DNA of 64,000 nucleotides from positions 5,498,317-5,562,316 of the forward strand of contig CM055740.1 in NCBI GenBank assembly GCA_029465975.1, read 5' to 3'. Made by a program: the position numbers and the translations under genes. The notes below the pieces were generated by a model. That model was not told the origin of the DNA and did no database searches. It saw only the letters and a list, made by a program, of their open reading frames with translations. Of this stretch, positions 58,601 to 62,217 are shown in pieces; within the stretch, counting starts at the first letter, position 1; the number at the start of each line of letters is the position of its first letter. Source of the stretch: Dallia pectoralis. Taxonomy: Eukaryota; Chordata; Actinopteri; Esociformes; Umbridae.

Positions 58601-60354
58601 TCTGTAGGTACTCACTACTGCTGACCGGGACCACTGTCATGTGTAGGTACTCACTACTGCTGACCGGGACCACTGTCAGTAGTTACTCACCACTGGTGAC
58701 CGGGACCACTGTCTGTAGGTACTCACCACTGCTGACCGGGACCACTGTCTGTAGGTACTCACCACTGCTGACCAGGACCCCTGTCTGTAGGTACTCACTA
58801 CTGCTGACCGGGACCACTGTCTGTAGGTACTAACCACTGCTGACCAGGACCACTGTCATGTGTAGGTACTCACTACTGCTGACCGGGACCACTGTCGTGT
58901 GTAGGTACTCACTACTGCTGACCGGGACCACTGTCTGTAGGTACTCACTACTGCTGACCGGGACCACTGTCAGTAGGTACTCACCACTGCTGACCGGGAC
59001 CACTGTCGTGTGTAGGTACTCACTACTGCTGACCGGGACCACTGTCTGTAGGTACTAACCACTGCTGACCAGGACCACTGTCATGTGTAGGTACTCACCA
59101 CTGCTGACCAGGACCACTGTCAGTAGGTACTCACCACTACTGACCGGGACCACTGTCTGTAGGTACTCACCACTTCTGACCAGGACCACTGTCAGTAGGT
59201 ACTCACTACTGCTGACCAGGACCACTGTCAGTAGGTACTCACCACTACTGACCGGGACCACTGTCACTAGGTACTCACCACTGCTGATCGGGACCACTGT
59301 CTGTAGGTACTCACCACTGCTGACCGGGACCACTGTCACTAGGTACTCACCACTGCTGACCGGGACCACTGTCTGTAGGTACTCACTACTGCTGACCAGG
59401 ACCACTGTCAGTAGGTACTCACTACTGCTGACCGGGACCACTGTCTGTAGGTACTCACTACTGCTGACCGGGACCACTGTCAGTAGGTACTCACTACTGC
59501 TGACCAGGACCACTGTCTGTAGGTACTCACCACAGCTGACCGGGACCACTGTCTGTAGGTACTCACTACTACTGACCAGGACCCCTGTCTGTAGGTACTC
59601 ACCACTGCTGACCAGGACCACTGTCAGTAGGTACTCACCACTACTGACCAGGACCCCTGTCTGTAGGTACTCACCACTGCTGACCAGGACCACTGTCTGT
59701 AGGTACTCACCACTGCTGACCAGGACCACTGTCAGTAGGTACTCACTACTGCTGACCAGGACCACTGTCTGTAGGTACTCACTACTGCTGACCGGGACCA
59801 CTGTCTGTAGGTACTCACTACTGCTGACCGGGACCACTGTCTGTAGGTACTCACTACTGCTGACCGGGACCACTGTCATGTGTAGGTATGTGTGTGTGTG
59901 TGTGTGTGATGTGGGCGTTCTCTACCTCGTCTCTCTCCTCTCCATTATCTAGGTCAGTTCCACAGTGTACCGTGTCTAAGTGAGGAAGCAGATGTGGGAA
60001 TGAAACTGAACATTGACGGCCTGCAGGTGAGAAACAAGACCCTGTGCGCTTCTATTAAGCGTGGAACAGAGTGCTCTATCCAGACGGGAAGTTGATTGGT
60101 CAATAGCGTACGTCGTTCAGGAAGCAGCCAAGACTGGAAAAAGGCTTCGCTGTTATGCAACACATTCCTGTAAACTGCGCATACATGTTCTGAATACCGA
60201 CAAACGACCCAAAGAACATGAGCTGGAAACCAATTTGAATTCCAGTTGTGCGACAAAGACAAATGCTTAGTTTGAACAGCGACATACCAGTATCAGTCTC
60301 TTTGTGGTTCTTGAGGAATTCTGCCAAGTCAAAGTTCCCCGCGATAATGGCCAC
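1929..60354 (-). CDS. shank2: shank2, 3' part (13 exons joined; 5' end outside the window)
   Basis: Shank2 is a master scaffold of the excitatory postsynaptic density: its PDZ binds GKAP/SAPAP, its proline-rich region binds Homer and cortactin, and its SAM domain polymerises. The coding exons are 60354-60288, 52199-51869, 45077-44917, 43595-43482, 33924-33843, 28654-28572, 26979-26855, 13417-13282, 12745-12659, 7123-6996, 6797-6650, 6562-4111 and 2463-1929. All twelve junctions keep frame, giving 4449 nt, or 1482 residues plus stop. Domains by residue of this partial product are ankyrin end 1-20, linker 23-160, SH3 about 162-215, PDZ about 258-355, proline-rich 396-1410 and SAM about 1416-1482. 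The paralogue call rests on shank2-like blocks remembered from mammalian SHANK2, not on a database search. Which teleost duplicate (a or b) it is cannot be told here. Confidence 0.95.
2464..4110 (-). other. shank2 last intron
   Basis: This intron lies between the giant exon and the SAM exon. It holds a (GT)n tract (2801-2822), a CA-rich stretch at 3898-4070 that makes short meaningless frames on both strands, and otherwise unique AT-rich DNA. Confidence 0.85.
4111..6562 (-). CDS. shank2: shank2 giant proline-rich exon (Homer-binding region)
   Basis: This 2452-nt exon encodes 816 full codons. Recognisable blocks in order are GITEEETPQFLTPPMLKFTR, SLSMPDTSEDIPPPP, KPQRRKGMLVKQHKIEDSPE, IPTIIIKEPSTSSSGKSSQG, RHSKSIDEGMF, GKPLDPNSPLALALAARDRA, KADLNKPLFIDTK, KKNMLIDIVDTSQQKSAGLL and DPLPPPLEFANSFDIPED. 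PPPLEF (4824-4847) fits the PPxxF Homer EVH1 ligand. Then follow LETTSTVSTVSSISTLSSEG and TSKLWGD. The family's cortactin-binding PPVPPKP after ADGQAFxVD is missing (the sequence reads VDRTLKLKPRQ), and so is the ISELNSILQQMN helix after SKLWGD. The donor is AG|GTAACC. The long open frame on the opposite strand is a shadow of this GC-rich exon. Confidence 0.96.
6563..6649 (-). other. shank2: 87-base frame-preserving intron with no stop codon (exitron-like)
   Basis: The intron has strong sites (TCTG|GTAAGT and TTCTCCTCTCAG|GA). It is exactly 29 codons long and open in the shank2 frame. Retention would insert 29 residues ending DSYVLLS directly before GITEEE. Mammalian SHANK2 has, in memory, a similar optional stretch (DS...LSG) at this same place. 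Both spliced and retained forms would therefore be translatable. Confidence 0.75.
6650..6797 (-). CDS. shank2: shank2 exon upstream of the long proline-rich exon
   Basis: This 148-nt exon encodes SMCESQNMSMQNQNQPQPRE then PSSPRGGGPLLGVPNRQGTI and RRQKSIGTS. The end G-(P)-N-RQGTIRRQKSIG matches the GTMRRQKSI pattern of SHANK2. The acceptor is TTTCTGTTTTGTAG and the donor is TCTG|GTAAGT. An in-frame ATG sits at its second codon, but it is internal; no start is implied. Confidence 0.92.
6990..6995 (-). other. shank2: non-canonical GC-AG intron 5' splice site
   Basis: The six intron bases after the exon read GCAAGT, the usual consensus for the rare GC-AG class of U2 introns. The nearby GT at 6991-6990 would add four bases and shift the frame. 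The intron is 198 bases (6798-6995) and ends TTTCTGTTTTGTAG. Confidence 0.8.
6996..7123 (-). CDS. shank2: shank2 exon with GC splice donor
   Basis: This 128-nt exon encodes DKVDENTPPQKHKWDKSNAE then IRVATTVKSRPNSRCFAMSP and EIN. The RVAT-K-RP-SRCF pattern fits the mammalian segment that follows the LEEL block. The acceptor is TGCGTTTCCAG. The exon must end at AAT (6996), because the next exon starts in phase 0 with Ser, giving EIN-SMCES, parallel to the mammalian N-S junction. The donor is therefore GCAAGT rather than GT. Confidence 0.9.
8142..8230 (+). repeat. CT-rich simple repeat
   Basis: CTCTCT runs are interrupted by GCCTCC and CCTAT at regular spacing (about 32 bases), so two or three larger units can be seen. 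Confidence 0.85.
8775..8905. mobile_element. degraded fold-back repeat (salmonid-type CCAAATGGC family)
   Basis: The sequence has CCCAAAATGGCTCCCTACCC followed by AGTGTACTACTTTAGACCAG and GGTCC. This resembles a common fish repeat whose consensus, as I remember it, reads CCAAATGGCACCCTATTCCC then TAGTGCACTACTTTTGACCA. It is old and truncated. Confidence 0.4.
9574..9641 (+). repeat. AT/ATCT simple repeat
   Basis: ATATAT with interspersed ATCTATAT units. It abuts the left end of the Tc1-like relic, as expected for an element that inserts at TA. Confidence 0.85.
9641..10470 (-). mobile_element. Tc1-like transposon relic with internal minisatellite
   Basis: The left end reads ATCGTTTTGGGTCACTGAGA then AGTGTCCTTGTT, matching the inverted terminal repeat of a Tc1-like family abundant in teleosts (I recall CCGTTCAAAAGTTTGGGGTC then ACTTAG). 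On the minus strand 10087-10287 encodes SLRNRFLTGPQLAESLNSNS, part of a transposase DNA-binding domain. A large internal part is replaced by 41-base tandem units, and the far end decays near 10470 (GCTGATAACGGGCCTC is a family landmark). Not functional. Confidence 0.6.
9822..10067 (+). repeat. 41-base minisatellite, 6 units
   Basis: Each unit starts CGTTGCCATAACGACAGCGC and ends GGTATGGCATGG. Units diverge at about 2 to 6 positions, so the array is fairly old. Confidence 0.92.
10703..11692. mobile_element. non-autonomous hAT-like element with perfect 8-base target duplication
   Basis: The element runs from TAGGGCTGGG to the complementary end ...GGCCCTA and is flanked on both sides by ATTTTAAC (10695-10702 and 11693-11700). 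Subterminal DNA is full of TTAACGCGTTAA-like and GCGATTAATCGCGATTAATC motifs in both orientations. No transposase frame is seen over 990 bases. The 8-base duplication and the TAGGG ends are typical of the hAT superfamily. Confidence 0.85.
12659..12745 (-). CDS. shank2: shank2 exon: post-PDZ linker
   Basis: This 87-nt exon encodes LPTPPRRAPSAALSMAMRSK then SMTSELEEL. RSKSMTSELEEL is a signature of Shank proteins; the mammalian equivalent starts with a longer proline run. The acceptor is GTGTCTTTGCAG and the donor is CTAG|GTACGT. The last G joins AT of the exon at 7123 to encode Asp (LEEL-D-KVDEN). Confidence 0.93.
12746..13281 (-). other. shank2 intron, no feature seen
   Basis: This is a 536-base intron between the end-of-PDZ exon and the post-PDZ linker exon. 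I see no repeat or element in it. Confidence 0.85.
13282..13417 (-). CDS. shank2: shank2 exon: end of PDZ domain
   Basis: This 136-nt exon encodes VNQENVVKVGHKQVVNTIRH then GGNRLIIKVVTVSRNLDPDD and TARKK. The His of VGHKQVV is the helix alpha-B His that selects Ser/Thr at ligand position -2, so this is a class I PDZ. NLDPDDTARKK is the shank2-type tail as I recall it. It starts in phase 0 after TTCTGTCGCAG; the donor is AAAC|GTAAGC. Confidence 0.97.
14699..16273. mobile_element. non-autonomous hAT-like element nested in the Tc1 relic
   Basis: The ends are TAGGGGTGTGCGATATG and, as reverse complement, TAGGGGTGGGCGATATG. A perfect 8-base duplication GTGTAGAG flanks it (14691-14698 and 16274-16281). 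Subterminal copies of CACGATT occur at both ends. The 1575-base body has no transposase frame, but carries a small array at 15010-15235. It is younger than the Tc1 copy it disrupts. Confidence 0.87.
15010..15235 (+). repeat. minisatellite inside the hAT-like element (about 37-base units)
   Basis: Units built on CGTTTTGGTCTGGTCTATAT followed by GAAACTGGATC or AAAACTTGACG, about six copies, some partial (one unit shortened near 15045). Confidence 0.8.
17850..18460 (+). repeat. 44/48-base minisatellite with one inverted unit
   Basis: Units contain GAGTTAATCACACAATAATG and GTTCTAACTG, with or without a CACC insertion before TATAGAG (48 or 44 bases), about 13 copies. At about 18259-18307 one unit is flipped, making long hairpin arms with its neighbours. 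Confidence 0.92.
18807..19070 (+). repeat. 70-base minisatellite, about 3.7 units
   Basis: Successive copies start at 18832, 18902, 18972 and 19042 with GTATTGTGTTGAGCCAGA and are nearly identical. Confidence 0.92.
20935..21387 (+). repeat. 42-base minisatellite, about 10.8 units, each with CACGTG
   Basis: The unit begins GCAGTCCCTGGGCATGGGTT and ends GTGGTTACAGACAG. Copies differ by single C/T changes only. The 42-base length keeps several frames open on both strands, but they have no coding character beyond the repeat. Ten units carry the palindromic E-box CACGTG. Confidence 0.95.
22772..22865. mobile_element. degraded fold-back repeat, same family as 8775 and 34483
   Basis: CCCATTCCAAATGATACTCT then ATTCGC, and TAGAGTACTACCTAGGGACC, resemble the two halves of the CCAAATGGCACCCTATTCCC type repeat. 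Confidence 0.35.
23150..23560 (+). mobile_element. LINE reverse-transcriptase fragment (degraded)
   Basis: The plus strand reads VTKVNDYRPVAFTLVIMKCF then ERL at 23161-23229. This is the fingers motif (DYRPVALTS-VMK-FERL) of fish non-LTR retrotransposons. Near 23470 ITGVPQGCELSPLL matches the G-PQG-VLSP motif. Stops and frameshifts separate the two. The family (L2/CR1/Rex-like) is not resolved. Confidence 0.7.
25150..25412 (+). repeat. 13-base minisatellite with variants
   Basis: Units of GACCGGCATAGAA, GACCAGCACAGAA and GACCAGCATCAAA are mixed, about 20 copies. Confidence 0.9.
26855..26979 (-). CDS. shank2: shank2 exon: central PDZ domain
   Basis: This 125-nt exon encodes ADTPIEEFTPTPAFPALQYL then ESVDEGGVAWRAGLRNGDFL and IE. 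It contains the long beta2-beta3 loop peculiar to Shank PDZ domains (TPIEEFTPTPAFP) and the GVAWRAGLRxGDFLIEV strand. The acceptor is CCCCCTCCAG and the donor is GAG|GTAAGG. It is nearly identical to the mammalian family pattern. Confidence 0.97.
27515..27722 (+). mobile_element. dispersed teleost repeat ending at a GT microsatellite
   Basis: TGGGGACATTTTTACCTTTT then GGTGACC, followed by GGTTAGGTTTAGGTATGG, resembles a widespread fish repeat (GGGGACATTTT ... GGTTAGGGTTAGG ... GTCCC ... GTGTGTGT) that I recall. Recognition is from memory. Confidence 0.4.
27723..27815 (+). repeat. (GT)n microsatellite, about 45 units
   Basis: An almost perfect GT run ending in GCGTGCGTGCGTGC. Confidence 0.97.
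28572..28654 (-). CDS. shank2: shank2 exon: start of PDZ domain
   Basis: This 83-nt exon encodes SDCVIDEKTVVLQKKDNEGF then GFVLRGAK. The GFGF sequence is the carboxylate-binding loop of a class I PDZ (GLGF type) that grips the C-terminus of GKAP/SAPAP. The acceptor CATTTCCCCCACAG is itself part of open coding sequence in the short isoform (see 28572-28743). The donor is AAAG|GTAGGA. Confidence 0.95.
28572..28743 (-). CDS. shank2: shank2 alternative first coding exon of the short (PDZ-start) isoform
   Basis: The frame of the PDZ exon stays open upstream of its acceptor to the first in-frame ATG at 28743. It reads MKQSGRAAVAVMRMTGRSNN then GRFARHFPHSDCVIDEKTVV. Mammalian SHANK2 has a short isoform whose N-terminus, as I recall it, carries a similar pattern (a Gly/Ala/Val stretch, MTG, NNGR, then SDC-I-EEK). 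The position directly abutting the PDZ exon and the shared NNGR/MTG pattern argue for homology. This transcript would lack ankyrins and SH3. The start context is GTAATGA (G at -3). I infer an internal promoter on the minus strand just upstream. Confidence 0.8.
28744..29240 (-). promoter_or_regulatory. candidate internal promoter/CpG-rich tract for short shank2
   Basis: This tract is much richer in CG dinucleotides than the flanking AT-rich intron (many CG between 28820 and 28930, a CGCGCG run near 29200), and its few stops leave open frames on both strands. It lies immediately 5' of the short-isoform ATG. A TATATATATA run at 28983-28993, read on the minus strand, sits about 240 bases before that ATG. 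The placement suggests a promoter plus 5' UTR. The open frames here show no family resemblance and are not called genes. Confidence 0.5.
29820..30064 (+). mobile_element. terminal fragment of a Tc1-like transposon
   Basis: GATGGTTGCTGATAACGGCC, TTACAACATTAACAATGTCT and the end TGACCCAAAACTTTTGAACA then TTGGTGTA match the terminal 240 bases of the teleost Tc1-like family also seen at 9641 and 36640. Confidence 0.65.
30275..31190 (+). repeat. 27-base minisatellite with 378-base higher-order period
   Basis: The basic unit is CTCAGTTCAGTAGTTAAGTA followed by CGCTCTA and variants (GCACTCTT, GATTCTA), about 34 copies. The variant order repeats with a 378-base shift (14 units): the rare TTCACTAGTTAAGTAGATT variant occurs at 30372 and again at 30750. 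Confidence 0.95.
31258..31551 (+). mobile_element. candidate solo LTR (gypsy-like)
   Basis: The segment starts TGTCACGTATTGGC and ends GTGGCA. It has a TATATAA box (about 31383) and an AATAAA signal (about 31497) followed by a GCGCTTGTGTCTGTCCTCCC type end, the layout of many teleost gypsy LTRs. No target duplication or internal retroviral region is seen. Confidence 0.4.
33843..33924 (-). CDS. shank2: shank2 exon: SH3-PDZ connector
   Basis: This 82-nt exon reads ARADRAERRKLFRHYTVGSY then DSFDAS. The LFRHYTVGSYDSFD block is highly conserved in Shank proteins and forms the extension packed against the PDZ fold. The acceptor is CTGTCTGTAG and the donor is AG|GTGAGG. Split codons on each side (T+AT = Tyr, AG+C = Ser) fit the neighbouring exons. 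Confidence 0.95.
34483..34597. mobile_element. fold-back repeat relic (salmonid-type)
   Basis: It starts CTGTGTCCCAAATGCACACC then CTGCTCACTATATA and ends with the inverted CTACTAGGATATAGTCATTT then GGGAC. The two ends are inverted copies around ACTATTGACCATAACCC. This is the clearest of three copies in the window. Confidence 0.5.
35115..35925 (+). repeat. 70-base minisatellite, about 11.6 units
   Basis: The unit carries TGTTTCAGTCTATATGTTCA and ACAGACCACAGTGAGCCGGG. CCACAGTGAG recurs every 70 bases (35161, 35231, 35301, and so on). Variants TATGG/CTCAT/TATCG mark unit types. Confidence 0.95.
36640..37115 (-). mobile_element. Tc1-like transposon relic
   Basis: TCTGTTTCTCAAACTAGACA then CTAATGTATTTGTCC is shared almost exactly with 10150-10200. 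CATGGAATAGCCTTCATTTC then TCAGGACAAGAAT and the end AGTGATCCCAAACATTTGAA then CAG follow the family plan. The transposase would be on the minus strand and is broken by internal deletion. Confidence 0.65.
37441..37620 (+). repeat. CT-rich low-complexity tract
   Basis: Runs of CTCTCTCT with CCCCC and CATCTCTC blocks. The open frame across it is an artefact of composition. Confidence 0.9.
38172..38262 (+). mobile_element. tRNA-derived SINE fragment
   Basis: TTACCAGTAACCAAAAGGTT then GTTGGATCGAATCCC carries a B-box-like GGATCGAATCC, followed by CCTTGAGCAAGACTGTTTAC. I associate this pattern with tRNA-derived SINEs of salmonid-type fishes. Confidence 0.55.
39045..39115 (-). mobile_element. dispersed teleost repeat, copy 1
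   Basis: The minus strand reads GGTTGAGAACAAATTCTCAT then TTGCAATGGCGACCTGGCC. The same sequence, in plus orientation, is at 61612-61692. Confidence 0.55.
39165..39845 (+). repeat. 14-base minisatellite, about 48 units
   Basis: Units TCACCTCTGTCCAG and TCACCTCTGACCAG alternate irregularly, with rarer TCACCTCTCTCCGG and TCACTTCTGTCCAG. Confidence 0.95.
40605..42650 (+). repeat. 45-base minisatellite, about 46 units (largest array in the window)
   Basis: The unit begins ATTAAACGACCTGGAACATG and ends TAACTGTGAAAGACT. Some units are 44 bases (GTGAAGACT). A block of variants (AATATGCACAA, AAGACTATGAAAC, AAGAGTATT) recurs near 41042, 41444 and 42161, showing higher-order duplication. Units of 45 bases leave long minus-strand frames that read PGRLIVFHSYQIGHV repeats; these are not genes. 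Confidence 0.96.
42945..43020 (-). mobile_element. tRNA-derived SINE fragment, reverse orientation
   Basis: The minus strand reads CAGTGTAGCCTAGTGGTTGG then TGACCGAAAGGTTGG, an A-box-like tRNA head typical of fish SINEs. It is the complementary half of the type found at 38172. Confidence 0.5.
43482..43595 (-). CDS. shank2: shank2 exon: second half of SH3 domain
   Basis: This 114-nt exon encodes VLSIGEGGSWEGSNRGNVGW then FPAECVEEIPNQAQDDRP. It supplies the n-Src loop, the GxVGWFPAECVEE strand and the end of the SH3 fold. In remembered mammalian SHANK2 the loop reads GGFWEG; here Ser replaces Phe (codon TCC at about 43572-43570, next to a run of seven G). The donor is CCAT|GTAAGT. A minisatellite of 21-base units begins less than 200 bases upstream of the acceptor. 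Confidence 0.95.
43596..44916 (-). other. shank2 intron splitting the SH3 domain
   Basis: A 1.3 kb intron: a GA tract (43655-43690), the 21-base array (43760-44258), then about 650 bases with no recognised feature. Confidence 0.88.
43760..44258 (+). repeat. 21-base minisatellite, about 23 units
   Basis: The unit AGACATACGAGTAAGGGAAC then T shows single-base variants (ATATGAG, GGCAACT, GAACTTG). A block of several variants occurs twice, near 43975-44055 and 44145-44225. Confidence 0.95.
44917..45077 (-). CDS. shank2: shank2 exon: first half of SH3 domain
   Basis: This 161-nt exon reads ..SSGSDGQGPKRKLYSAAPGK then HYVVTHSYQPQAEGEITLYK and NDRVK. The ALYDY-like first strand of the SH3 fold is replaced by the Shank form (HYVVTHSYQ). 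The RT loop carries the acidic EGE. The acceptor is TCTGTCCTCCCAG and the donor is AAAG|GTCAGC. The final G pairs with TC of the next exon to give Val of VLSIGEGG. Confidence 0.95.
46685..48290 (+). repeat. 15-base minisatellite, about 105 units
   Basis: Units AGGCTACTAACAGCT, AGGCTACTAACAGAT, AGGCTACTCACAGCT and AGGCAACTAACAGCT are mixed in a complex, partly repeated order. The minus-strand frames of 310 and 219 codons read SSLSV/SSLAV repeats only because the unit is five codons long. Confidence 0.96.
50735..50790 (+). repeat. AT/ATCT microsatellite with inverted symmetry
   Basis: TATATATATATATATATCTA then TATATAGATATATATAGATA. The TATCT and AGATA parts are mutually complementary, so it can fold. 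Confidence 0.9.
50987..51112 (+). repeat. 22-base minisatellite (dimer of 11 bases)
   Basis: CTGAACACAGA and CTGAACACCGT alternate about five times. Confidence 0.93.
51402..51583 (+). repeat. CA-rich microsatellite region
   Basis: Interrupted (CA)n with CACGCACACATACA motifs. Open frames on both strands here are compositional. Confidence 0.92.
51869..52199 (-). CDS. shank2: shank2 exon: proline/serine linker between ankyrins and SH3
   Basis: This 331-nt exon (2 + 109 codons + 2) opens with PFRESPVQPARR and contains LLRSNSDNNLNVNN and PRSRSPSVGRPGEEG. These blocks match the linker of mammalian SHANK2 as I recall it. The acceptor is CCTGGTTCCAG and the donor is AG|GTCAGT. It is rich in Ser, Pro, Arg and Gln, with no folded domain, and is probably disordered with many potential phosphosites. 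It can be entered from two upstream exons with the same phase, the ankyrin exon at 60288 and the alternative first exon at 53272, since both end in a lone G. Confidence 0.93.
53272..53305 (-). CDS. shank2: shank2 alternative first coding exon of an ankyrin-less isoform
   Basis: A minus-strand ATG at 53305 opens MKSFLNALKKE followed by G|GTACGT, a strong donor. The single trailing G has exactly the phase needed to join TG of the exon at 52199, making KKE-V-PFRESP. Mammalian SHANK2 has an isoform starting MKS-LNA--KKEVPFRE as I remember it, so peptide, phase and position all agree. The exon lies about 1.07 kb upstream of the linker exon. A run of 11 C (G on the coding strand) and a TTTTATATTC TATA-like run (53371-53380) lie upstream. 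Confidence 0.85.
53334..53345 (-). promoter_or_regulatory. three-codon upstream ORF before the alternative shank2 start
   Basis: On the minus strand ATG AAT AAT TAA lies 28 bases upstream of the MKSFLNA start codon. If the transcript begins further upstream, this minimal uORF would lie in its 5' leader. Whether it is transcribed is not shown by the sequence. Confidence 0.35.
53568..53915 (+). repeat. CT/CA-rich tract and short 16-17-base repeats
   Basis: Mixed CTCTCTCT, CACACA and CTCTCTACTTTCAC blocks, then about eight copies of ACCACATAAACACAACG and ACCACATACAGACAACG. Confidence 0.9.
54005..55005 (+). repeat. 36-base minisatellite, about 28 units
   Basis: The unit is CATCCAGTAGTCCTAACACT then GCTTCACCACATGTCA. 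Variants (CTAAATGTCA, ATCACATGTC, CAATAGCC) are scattered. One base is inserted at about 54690 (CACCACCATG). The 36-base length keeps frames open on both strands. Confidence 0.96.
56190..56865 (+). mobile_element. Tc1/IS630-like transposon relic with internal minisatellite
   Basis: CATCAGTTTCAGTAGTCAAA then ATGTTCAATGCAGGAAAGTA, GCTCCCGGTCAGCGGTGGTG and GGCTATCCCGTCTGGTCCGA follow a teleost Tc1-like family. Downstream the plus strand reads NWTSEHWMKVVWSNESCLIL then HYV at about 56736-56805, the W-SDES segment of a DDE transposase (here SNES, so the first catalytic Asp position is changed). It is broken by stops and by the 21-base array. Confidence 0.65.
56588..56732 (+). repeat. 21-base minisatellite grown inside the transposase, about 7 units
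   Basis: The unit CACCGGGGACACGAGCTCCT then A, with CACAAGC variants, lies between the pieces of the Tc1-like transposase and keeps its reading frame (HRGHELL repeats, then HERRNW). Confidence 0.93.
58505..59890 (+). repeat. 36-base minisatellite, about 38 units
   Basis: The unit GTAGGTACTCACTACTGCTG then ACCGGGACCACTGTCT has frequent variants (ACCAGG, CACCACTGC, TGTCAGTAG). Some units carry an extra GTGT or ATGT. The array ends in (GT)n at 59888. Frames of 274 and 289 codons on the two strands are repeat artefacts. Confidence 0.96.
60288..60354 (-). CDS. shank2: shank2 exon: end of last ankyrin repeat
   Basis: The frame reads VAIIAGNFDLAEFLKNHKET followed by DT, the typical end of the Shank ankyrin block. 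The acceptor is TTCTCTTCCAG and the donor is G|GTATGT. The exon is 67 nt, starts in phase 0 and ends with one base that pairs with TG of the next exon to make Val. The preceding ankyrin exons are not seen between 60355 and 64000. In the family this block binds sharpin and fodrin-type partners; only its last helix pair is present here. Confidence 0.93.
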
Positions 60355-61036
60355 CTGGAAGAGAACGTGTGTCGTCAGGCATTTACCAAAGTGACATATT
60401 CCAAAACAGGCTTTTGAAATCAGACCACCATGTTAGTGAATGACTGTTCTATATAATATAATAAAATATAGTTTCTATAGTAAACCCTGTGGCTCAGCTT
60501 TATTAGAGCACCACGGGTGAAGACATCACCTCACTTCTCACTGTACTAATTATATTGGCAATACAGTATATCAACAGAAACGAATCCTATCTGGGGTTTG
60601 TGTCACCCTGCCGAACTCCACAGTGCTTTGTGCCTCAGAACAGCTCTTAGCCTGGGTATATTTACCGTACACCACACCTCATTGTACCCGGGCATTTAAT
60701 TATAGCAGCGTCCAGCCTACCTGTTCTGATAGTCACCCACCCATATGCCAGCTGTTTATCAGGACAAATGCAGAACGCCTTTGTCTAAAGACTCCCTTAA
60801 CGAAATGCAACTTGAAATAATGATCAATACTTTTAGCACCACAATAAACAATATGTTTTGTCCTGTTCTGAGCGGATTACAAGGGGAGTGGGTGAGACAG
60901 CACAGATCCAGACAGTGGACTCTGACTGACTGAGGCCCCCACTCAGCCTGTAGTCTTACATACATAAAGGTCATCCTGGCAGGAGAGCGGATACGAAACC
61001 TATCCTGCATCGTGTCAGCTGGATTAACCATCTCTA

Positions 61037-61380
61037 TGGGAGCAGTGTTCTCACTGAGAAGTTCTACTGGAGATCTCCATGACTACACCGCAGTGTTCTC
61101 ACTGAGATGTTCTACTGGAGATCTACATGGCTACACCGCAGTGTTCTCACTGAGAAGTTCTACTGGAGATCTCCATGGCTACACCGCAGTGTTCTCACTG
61201 AGAAGTTCTACTGGAGATCTCCATGGCTACACCGCAGGGTTCTCACTGAGATGTTCTACTGTAGATCTCCATGGCTACACCGCAGTGTTCTCACTGAGAT
61301 GTTCTACTGGAGATCTCCATGGCTACACTGCAGTGTTCTCACTGAGAAGTTCTACTGGAGATCTCCATGACTACACAGCC
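61037..61380 (+). repeat. 48-base minisatellite, about 7 units
   Basis: The unit contains GTGTTCTCACTGAGAAGTTC and TACTGGAGATCTCCATGGCT then ACACCGCA. TTCTCAGTGAGAA-like inverted symmetry is present in each unit. Confidence 0.94.
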
Positions 61381-61611
61381 TCTCATTAGAATCTATGAAT
61401 TAAATAATTTCTCAGTGTTGCAAACAGGAACTGGACCATTGATTTTGATCGCATAATCACATTCATAGTGTAGCAGCCTGGTAATTTGTGTTTTTTTATA
61501 TAGTCTGACCTACTACAGGACCAATGCAATCTATTTAGAATAATTCAAATCCTTGCCTGAAAAGTGTCAATTCAAGAAGTACCAGCTGACATATTTTATT
61601 AATATAATTTT

Positions 61612-61692
61612 TCTTTTTTAATTTAACCTTTATTTAACCAGGTAAGCCGATTGAGAATAATTTCTCATTTGCGACGGCGACCTGGGGAGCAG
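61612..61692 (+). mobile_element. dispersed teleost repeat, copy 2
   Basis: TTTAATTTAACCTTTATTTA then ACCAGGTAAGCCGATTGAGA and TTCTCATTTGCGACGGCGAC then CTGG. It shares its core with 39045-39115 (opposite strand). Confidence 0.55.
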
Positions 61693-61737
61693 CTGGGATT
61701 TGAACCTAATACGTTATAGACCTGTATACTGGATTGC

Positions 61738-62115
61738 ATACAATGAGGCAGTTTAATATCCAAGTGTGCTGGCTACAAGTGAGAATGAGGCAGTTTAATA
61801 TCCAAGTGTGCTGGCTACAAGGGAGAATGAGGCAGTTTAATCTCCATGTGTGCTGGCTACAAGGGAGAATGAGGCAATTTAATATCCAAGTGTGCTGGCT
61901 ACAAGGGAGAATGAGTCAGTTTAATATCCAAGTGTGCTGGCTACAGGGGAGAATGAGGCAGTTTAATATCCAAGTGTGCTGGCTACAGGGGAGAATGAGG
62001 CAGTTTAATATCCAAGTGTGCTGGCTACAGGGGAGAATGAGGCAGTTTAATATCCATGTGTGCTGGCTACAGGGGAGAATGAGGCAGTTTAATCTCCATG
62101 TGTGCTGGCTACAAG
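61738..62115 (+). repeat. 42-base minisatellite, 9 units
   Basis: The unit is AATGAGGCAGTTTAATATCC then AAGTGTGCTGGCTACAAGGG and AG, with few variants. Confidence 0.95.
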
Positions 62116-62217
62116 CTGCTGACAGTTTCATAGTGAAGCCAGGAGGTCCCTTCTGGGGTTACAAATAGACAGCATGACACCCCCTTCCTATCTTCTCCTT
62201 CTGCCATGGTGGAAACC

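Larger units (their letters stand above)
52200..60287 (-). other. shank2 intron between the ankyrin end and the linker exon
   Basis: An 8.1 kb intron that hosts the alternative first exon (53272-53305), a CT/CA-rich tract (53568-53770), short CCACATAAACACAACGA repeats (53785-53915), the 36-base array (54005-55005), a Tc1-like relic (56190-56865) and the second 36-base array (58505-59890). 55010-56190 and 56870-58500 are AT-rich with no recognised feature. Confidence 0.85.

Noticed and set aside
59055..59952. Open frames of 274 and 289 codons on both strands
   Set aside because: Both come from the 36-base tandem array; both strands are open simultaneously, which argues against coding.
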